From the NCBI RefSeq assembly GCF_918697925.1, contig NZ_CAKKMF010000018.1, forward strand, positions 1-64,000: a stretch of 64,000 nt of DNA, given 5' to 3'. A program made the translations under genes and the position numbers. The notes beneath the pieces were generated by a model. The model did not search any database. It was given only the letters and a program-made list of their open reading frames with translations, and was not told where the DNA came from. Each line of letters opens with the position of its first letter. The stretch's first letter is position 1. The stretch comes from Arthrobacter sp. Bi26. GTDB lineage: Bacteria > Actinomycetota > Actinomycetes > Actinomycetales > Micrococcaceae. Below, one piece after another: positions 60,104 to 64,000 of the stretch.

Positions 60104-60709
60104 ATGGATACTCCGAATGCCCCGAACCCCGAGGCCGCAGCACCTGCGGGTACCTCAGCCGACATCAACGGCCGGCTCGGCAGCCTGCTGGAACTGATTG
60201 CCCAGGGCGACCAGGCGGCGTTCGCAGAGTTCTACAGCCTCACTTCCAGGCGCGTCTTCGGCATGGCACGCCGGGTCCTGATCGATACCGAACTCAGCGA
60301 GGACACCACGCAGGAAGTCTTCCTGCAGGTTTGGCAGAACGCTGCCAAGTTCAATCCCGCGGCCGGCAGCCCGCTCGCCTGGCTCATGACCATCTCGCAC
60401 CGCCGTGCCGTTGACAAGGTCCGGTCCTCGCAGTCCGCCACGGACCGCGAAGCCAAATACGGGGCCAGCAGCCAGGAGATCGACCACGATTCCGTCTCAG
60501 ACGAGGTCGGCAGCCGGCTTGAGGCCGAGACCGTGGTCCGGTGCCTGGAGACGCTGACCGATACGCAGCAGGAGTCCGTGCGGCTGGCATACTACGGCGG
60601 CCTCACCTACCGGGAAGTGGCCGAGCGGCTGAACGCCGCGGTTCCTACCATCAAGTCCCGCATCCGCGATGGACTGATCCGACTGAAGACCTGCCTGGGG
60701 GTGAGCTGA
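60104..60709 (+). CDS. sigK: ECF sigma factor SigK
   Basis: ECF sigma factor of 201 residues that directs RNA polymerase to a stress regulon when freed by RskA. Region 2 (about 30-100): DQAAFAEFYSLTSRRVFGMARRVL, LSEDTTQEVFLQVWQNAAKF; region 4 (about 140-200): LTDTQQESVRLAYYGGLTYREVAERL, AVPTIKSRIRDGLIRLKTCL. The rskA start lies one base past the stop. ATG 60104 has GGGAG only 2 bases away, so a leaderless start or GTG 60101 is possible; a SigK-like promoter at 59889 would give a long leader. Confidence 0.93.
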   Translation: MDTPNAPNPEAAAPAGTSADINGRLGSLLELIAQGDQAAFAEFYSLTSRRVFGMARRVLIDTELSEDTTQEVFLQVWQNAAKFNPAAGSPLAWLMTISHRRAVDKVRSSQSATDREAKYGASSQEIDHDSVSDEVGSRLEAETVVRCLETLTDTQQESVRLAYYGGLTYREVAERLNAAVPTIKSRIRDGLIRLKTCLGVS

Positions 60710-60710
60710 A

Positions 60711-61607
60711 TTGACCGACATGAACCCACATGAGAACGACAACCGCCTCCCGGGCGGCTTCACTGCCGAGATCGCCACCGACCTGGCTTCCGGCCGTGTC
60801 GTGGACCTTGCCGAGGTCTACGCCCTCAACGCCGTGGACGACGCCGAACGCGCCGCGATCGAGCAGTTCCTCGCCTCCGCACCGGCCGCAGACCGCGATG
60901 CCTTCAATGACCGCGTCCGGCAGGCCAGGGAGACCCTGGCCACCAGCTTCACGGCCGAGGAAGAGCCTCCGCCCGGGCTGCTGGACCGGATCATGGCCTC
61001 CCTGCCGGCGCCGGCGGCCCAGCCGTCCCCCGCGGCAACGCCCCTGCCCGGCACGGGTCCGCAAACGACACCTGTGATGCCACATCCGGTACGCGAGAGC
61101 TCGGGAATAGCCGCCGCTGACGAGCTCGGCGCGGCCCGCAAGCGCAGGGAAGAACGCCGCCGTCCGCAGGGCATGCGGAACTGGCTTGTCGGCGTCGCCG
61201 CTGCAGCCGTGATCGCCCTGGGCGGCGTCGGCGTGGGCGCGTATGTGGCAAACCAGAATGATCCGCTGAACCAGGTAATGCAGGCCAGCGACGTCCGGCA
61301 GGCCACTGTCGACGTCAACGGCGGCGGCACGGCCACCGTGTCGATTTCCCCGTCCAAGGACGCCGCCGTCGTCAAAATGAACGGCGTCCCGGCTCCGCCC
61401 GCGGGCAAGGTGTACCAGATGTGGCTGATCCCGAAGGACGGCTCGGCCCCGGTGTCGCAGGGGCTCATGGACGCTGAAGCTTTGTCCAAGCCCGCGGTGG
61501 TCAAGGGCATCGGCTCCGCCGCCGCCCTGGGCATCACCGTGGAACCCGAAGGCGGATCCGCGACACCAACCCTGCCGACCGTCGCCGCGGCGCCGCTGAA
61601 CGCTTAG
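60711..61607 (+). CDS. rskA: Anti-sigma-K factor RskA
   Basis: 298-residue single-pass membrane anti-sigma factor. The N-terminal domain (about 10-80, DLAEVYALNAVDDAERAAIEQFL) binds SigK; the helix lies at about residues 160-182 (WLVGVAAAAVIALGGVGVGAYV); the C-terminal exported RskA domain (about 195-295, VSISPSKDAAVVKMNGVPAPPAGKVYQMWL) senses a signal and is cleaved in regulated proteolysis. No zinc-binding HxxxCxxC, as expected for this class. Start TTG 60711 one base after sigK, with GGGGGTGAG before it; ATG 60720 is an alternative. Confidence 0.92.
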   Translation: MTDMNPHENDNRLPGGFTAEIATDLASGRVVDLAEVYALNAVDDAERAAIEQFLASAPAADRDAFNDRVRQARETLATSFTAEEEPPPGLLDRIMASLPAPAAQPSPAATPLPGTGPQTTPVMPHPVRESSGIAAADELGAARKRREERRRPQGMRNWLVGVAAAAVIALGGVGVGAYVANQNDPLNQVMQASDVRQATVDVNGGGTATVSISPSKDAAVVKMNGVPAPPAGKVYQMWLIPKDGSAPVSQGLMDAEALSKPAVVKGIGSAAALGITVEPEGGSATPTLPTVAAAPLNA

Positions 61608-61652
61608 CCACCGCAGGACCCAGCCATGCGCGGTTCACACAGGCCGCCCGGA

Positions 61653-61717
61653 CGCAGAAAGCCGCCCGGGCCTTGGCTCCTTCCGAGGAAGGACTCAAGG
61701 CTCGGGCGGCTTCTGCG
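61653..61717. terminator. Long imperfect hairpin, rskA / gntP terminator
   Basis: Arms from CGCAGAA + AGCCGCCCGG (61653 onward) and the complement ending CTTCTGCG (61717), with an inner GGCTCCTTCC / GGAAGGA stem. It lies between convergent rskA and gntP. Confidence 0.75.
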
Positions 61718-61758
61718 TTGGCGCGCTAACGGCTTGTCCGGCTGACTTCGTGACCCGG

Positions 61759-63171
61759 CTAAATGACCAGCGAGAGCAGCATGACCAGGCCGAAGCTCAC
61801 CACGGAGATCAACGTTTCCATGACCGACCAGGTCTTGAACGTCTGGCCCACCGTGAGTCCGAACAGCTCCTTGACGAGCCAGAACCCGGCGTCGTTCACG
61901 TGCGAGAAGAACAGCGAGCCGGCGCCGATCGCGAGGGCCAGCAGGGCGGCGTGCGTCGGCGTCAGCGAACTGGCGAGCGGCGCCACGATGCCGGCGGCCG
62001 TCACGGTCGCGACGGTGGCGGAGCCTGTCGCCAGGCGCAGGGCAACGGCCACGATGAAGCCGAGCAGCAGGACGGACATGTTGGTCCCCTCGGCCCAGGC
62101 CTTCACGGAGTCACCCACGCCAGCGCCAATCAGCGTCTGCTTGAAGCCGCCGCCCGCGCCGACGATCAGGATGATCCCCGCGATCGGGCCCAGGCTGGCA
62201 GCAATCTTGCTCGTAATCTTGGCGCCGTTCAGGCCCACGGCGTAGCCAAAGGTCACCATGGCCAGCAGGACGGCCAGGGTCATCGCCACCAGCGGCTGCC
62301 CGACGAAGTCGAAGAACATCCGGATGGCCGGGGCGGTCTTGGGATCGGGCCAGATGATGTCCACGACAGCCCTGAGCAGCATGAGCACCACCGGGAAGAG
62401 GATGGTCGACAGCGTCACGATAAAGCTCGGCGGGCGCTTGACGCCCTCCGTGTCCGCGCCGTGCACGGTGTCGACGCCGCCGGCGACGGCGGGGGCGCCC
62501 ACGGGCACCCACCGGGCTGCCAGGCGGGAGAAGAGCGGGCCGCAGATGATCACCGTGGGGATGGCGACAAGGATGCCGAGGGCCAGGGTGGTGCCCAGTT
62601 CCGCCTTGACGGCGCTGATCGCGATGAGCGGTCCCGGGTGCGGCGGCACCAGGCCGTGCAGCACGGACAGGCCGGCCAGCGCCGGGATCGCGATGCGCAT
62701 CAGCGGCATCTTCGAGCGCTGCGTGACCAGGACGATCACCGGCAGCAGCAGGACGAGCCCAATCTCGAAGAACATCGGCAGGCCGATGATCACGGCGACG
62801 AGCGTGATGGACCAGACCAGCTTGTTTCCGGTGGCCTTGGCCAGAAGAGTGTCGACCACCCGGTTGGCGCCGCCGGAGTCGGCGAGCAGCTTGCCCAGCA
62901 TCGCGCCGAGCGCAACCAGCAGGCCCACTTCCTTCAGGACGCCGCCCACACCGTCTTCGAAGTTGATGATCACCTTGGCCGGTTCCACGCCTGCGGCAAG
63001 GCCGACGAATCCGGACCCCAGAATCAGGGCCAGGAAGGGGTGGAACTTGAATTTGGCGATCAGCACCACGAGCAGGGCGATGCCCAGGCCCGCGATGATG
63101 AGTAATTGGGTGTTGATGCCGGACCCGGCCTCAACGGCAGCCGGAAGCTGCGTTGCTATCAGTGATTTCAC
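61759..63171 (-). CDS. gntP: Gluconate:proton symporter, GntP family
   Basis: 470-residue transporter with about 12-14 helices of the GntP family. It starts LPAAVEAGSGINTQLLIIAGLGIALLVVLIAKF; the region LKEVGLLVALGAMLGKLLADSGGANRVVDTLL and the loop VPPHPGPLIA are family hallmarks. It imports gluconate with protons. gntK lies 36 bases upstream on the same strand, so uptake and phosphorylation are co-transcribed. Confidence 0.95.
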   Translation of the reverse strand: MKSLIATQLPAAVEAGSGINTQLLIIAGLGIALLVVLIAKFKFHPFLALILGSGFVGLAAGVEPAKVIINFEDGVGGVLKEVGLLVALGAMLGKLLADSGGANRVVDTLLAKATGNKLVWSITLVAVIIGLPMFFEIGLVLLLPVIVLVTQRSKMPLMRIAIPALAGLSVLHGLVPPHPGPLIAISAVKAELGTTLALGILVAIPTVIICGPLFSRLAARWVPVGAPAVAGGVDTVHGADTEGVKRPPSFIVTLSTILFPVVLMLLRAVVDIIWPDPKTAPAIRMFFDFVGQPLVAMTLAVLLAMVTFGYAVGLNGAKITSKIAASLGPIAGIILIVGAGGGFKQTLIGAGVGDSVKAWAEGTNMSVLLLGFIVAVALRLATGSATVATVTAAGIVAPLASSLTPTHAALLALAIGAGSLFFSHVNDAGFWLVKELFGLTVGQTFKTWSVMETLISVVSFGLVMLLSLVI

Positions 63172-63207
63172 AAAAAATTCCTTGGTGGCGGCGGAACGCG
63201 GGAAGGC

Positions 63208-63738
63208 TCAGGGCCTGGCGTCGGCAGCGTCGAGATTAAGTCGGGTGATGATTTCCTGCGCTTCTTCCGCCGGCGTTGCGGAGACGGACAGGGAAATGAA
63301 GTTTTCGTCCGCTGTGGGCGCTTCGAGCGCGTCGAACTGGGACTCCAGCAGGGCCGGGGGCATGAAGTGCCCGTGACGGGAGGCCAGCCGGTCGGAGATC
63401 TTGTCCCGTGATCCCTCGAGGAACACGAAGACCACCCCTTCGCCGCGCAGAATGTCCCGGTAGCGCTTCTTCAGCGCCGAACAGGTTACGACGCCGGGAT
63501 TCCCGGCTTCGGTGCGGGACCGGATCCAGTCGGCAATGCTTTCGAGCCAGGGCCACCGGTCCTCGTCGGTCAGCGGCTGTCCTGCGTGCATCTTTGCCAC
63601 GTTTGATTCGGGGTGGAGGTCGTCGCCCTCGGCAAGGTCCCAGCCCAGCCTGCCGGCCAGGAGTCCCGCGACAGTTGATTTGCCGGATCCGGAGACGCCC
63701 ATGATCACAAGAACGGGGTGTTGCGCAGTCTTCGCCAT
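63208..63738 (-). CDS. gntK: Gluconokinase
   Basis: 176-residue P-loop kinase (GntK/IdnK type) making 6-phosphogluconate for the pentose phosphate or Entner-Doudoroff path. Walker A GVSGSGKST (near 16), then LAEGDDLHPESNVAKMHAGQPLTDEDRWPWL in two parts and the VTCSALKKRYRDIL motif. ATG 63738 has GAAGG upstream; a TTG three bases earlier is in frame. First gene of the gntK-gntP unit; a palindrome lies just upstream. Confidence 0.95.
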   Translation of the reverse strand: MAKTAQHPVLVIMGVSGSGKSTVAGLLAGRLGWDLAEGDDLHPESNVAKMHAGQPLTDEDRWPWLESIADWIRSRTEAGNPGVVTCSALKKRYRDILRGEGVVFVFLEGSRDKISDRLASRHGHFMPPALLESQFDALEAPTADENFISLSVSATPAEEAQEIITRLNLDAADARP

Positions 63739-63758
63739 CAAAGTCTGCCTTCCATCAA

Positions 63759-63773
63759 TTAAATATGATTTAA
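63759..63773. promoter_or_regulatory. Palindrome upstream of gntK
   Basis: TTAAATATGATTTAA: 6-bp arms TTAAAT / ATTTAA around ATG. It lies 21 bases before the gntK start, in an AT-rich patch unusual for this DNA. A gluconate repressor of the GntR family is the likely ligand type. Confidence 0.5.
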
Positions 63774-63813
63774 ACAGAGGCCAGCTTATGGCAGAGGTTG
63801 TGCTGCGGCAACA

Positions 63814-64000
63814 CTAGAAGCCGGCGATGGTCCCCTGGCCGTTGACTGTTACGACATGGAAGGCCTCGGCACTGCGTCCGGCGGGAAGTCCGGCGCGGGC
63901 CCCGGTGCCGAGCATGAGGCCGCGGACCGTGCGCTCCATGGCGTCGACGTCGGGATGCTGGCTGACGTGGATGTGGATGGCGGCAAGCTTGCTGTCCACG
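63814..64000 (-). CDS. C-terminal end of an unidentified gene (partial)
   Basis: The minus-strand frame runs off the right edge and ends with TAG at 63814-63816. About 61 residues are visible, including LAAIHIHVSQHPDVDAME and EAFHVVTVNGQGTIAGF. I do not recognise the family. It lies on the same strand as, and upstream of, the gluconate genes, so it may be part of the same operon. The true start is outside the window. Confidence 0.5.
   Translation of the reverse strand, partial: VDSKLAAIHIHVSQHPDVDAMERTVRGLMLGTGARAGLPAGRSAEAFHVVTVNGQGTIAGF

Noticed and set aside
61750..63105. 451-residue plus-strand frame with many His/Asp/Gln
   Set aside because: Antisense to gntP; a membrane protein read backwards gives such composition.

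Overview
The window is chromosomal DNA from a high-GC actinobacterium, most likely Arthrobacter, Pseudarthrobacter or a close relative in the Micrococcaceae. This rests on content: the MtrA-MtrB-LpqB module with ComF and long HPF beside it, WhiB, an Rv3235-type protein, a PdtaS-type kinase, a very large NAD-dependent glutamate dehydrogenase, SigK/RskA and a galactofuran gene set (glf, GlfT-like). GTG/TTG starts and 1-4 base gene overlaps are common. I found no rRNA, tRNA, CRISPR array, prophage, transposase or insertion sequence. Nearly all long reading frames opposite these genes are GC-driven shadows.

Layout. 1-14.9 kb is a surface-polysaccharide region: two GT2 glycosyltransferases, a sugar epimerase, a membrane acyltransferase, rmlA, a large membrane protein, a lipoprotein, an LGFP-repeat/L,D-transpeptidase-like protein, and a tight block glf-glfT-wzm-wzt that makes and exports a galactofuranose-containing glycan. 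15.1-20.1 kb holds an EssC/EccC-like FHA + triple-ATPase protein facing a four-helix membrane protein with acidic nonapeptide repeats. 20.4-31.8 kb holds whiB, pdtaS-gdh, a CpaB/CpaE-like pair, a small BldC/excisionase-type HTH protein, an unknown protein, a LysM protein and an Rv3235-like protein. 31.9-42.5 kb is the minus-strand housekeeping block secA, winged-helix protein, hpf, comF, lpqB, mtrB, mtrA.

42.7-50.7 kb: a DUF4166-type protein, a MetE-fold protein with no cysteine, chorismate mutase and a peptide ABC transporter (binding protein, two permeases, fused ATPase). 51-56 kb: mnmA and a cysteine desulfurase, which together can supply tRNA 2-thiolation, separated by an oppositely oriented ferredoxin reductase-like flavoprotein, then an EamA transporter. 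55.9-64 kb: a cysteine-rich ArsR-like regulator divergent from a DoxX-like protein, a lipid kinase, a J-domain protein with what looks like a degenerate NERD domain, trmL, sigK-rskA, and gntP/gntK for gluconate uptake.

Points worth most attention: the EssC-like ATPase without visible type VII partners; the J-domain/NERD-like fusion; the cysteine-free MetE homologue; tandem repeats that place stop codons in all three frames just after two genes; 10-bp-phased direct repeats upstream of the LysM gene; a mycobacterial SigK-like promoter upstream of sigK; and the palindrome over the DoxX promoter. Assignments come from reading motifs and gene order; no database search was possible.
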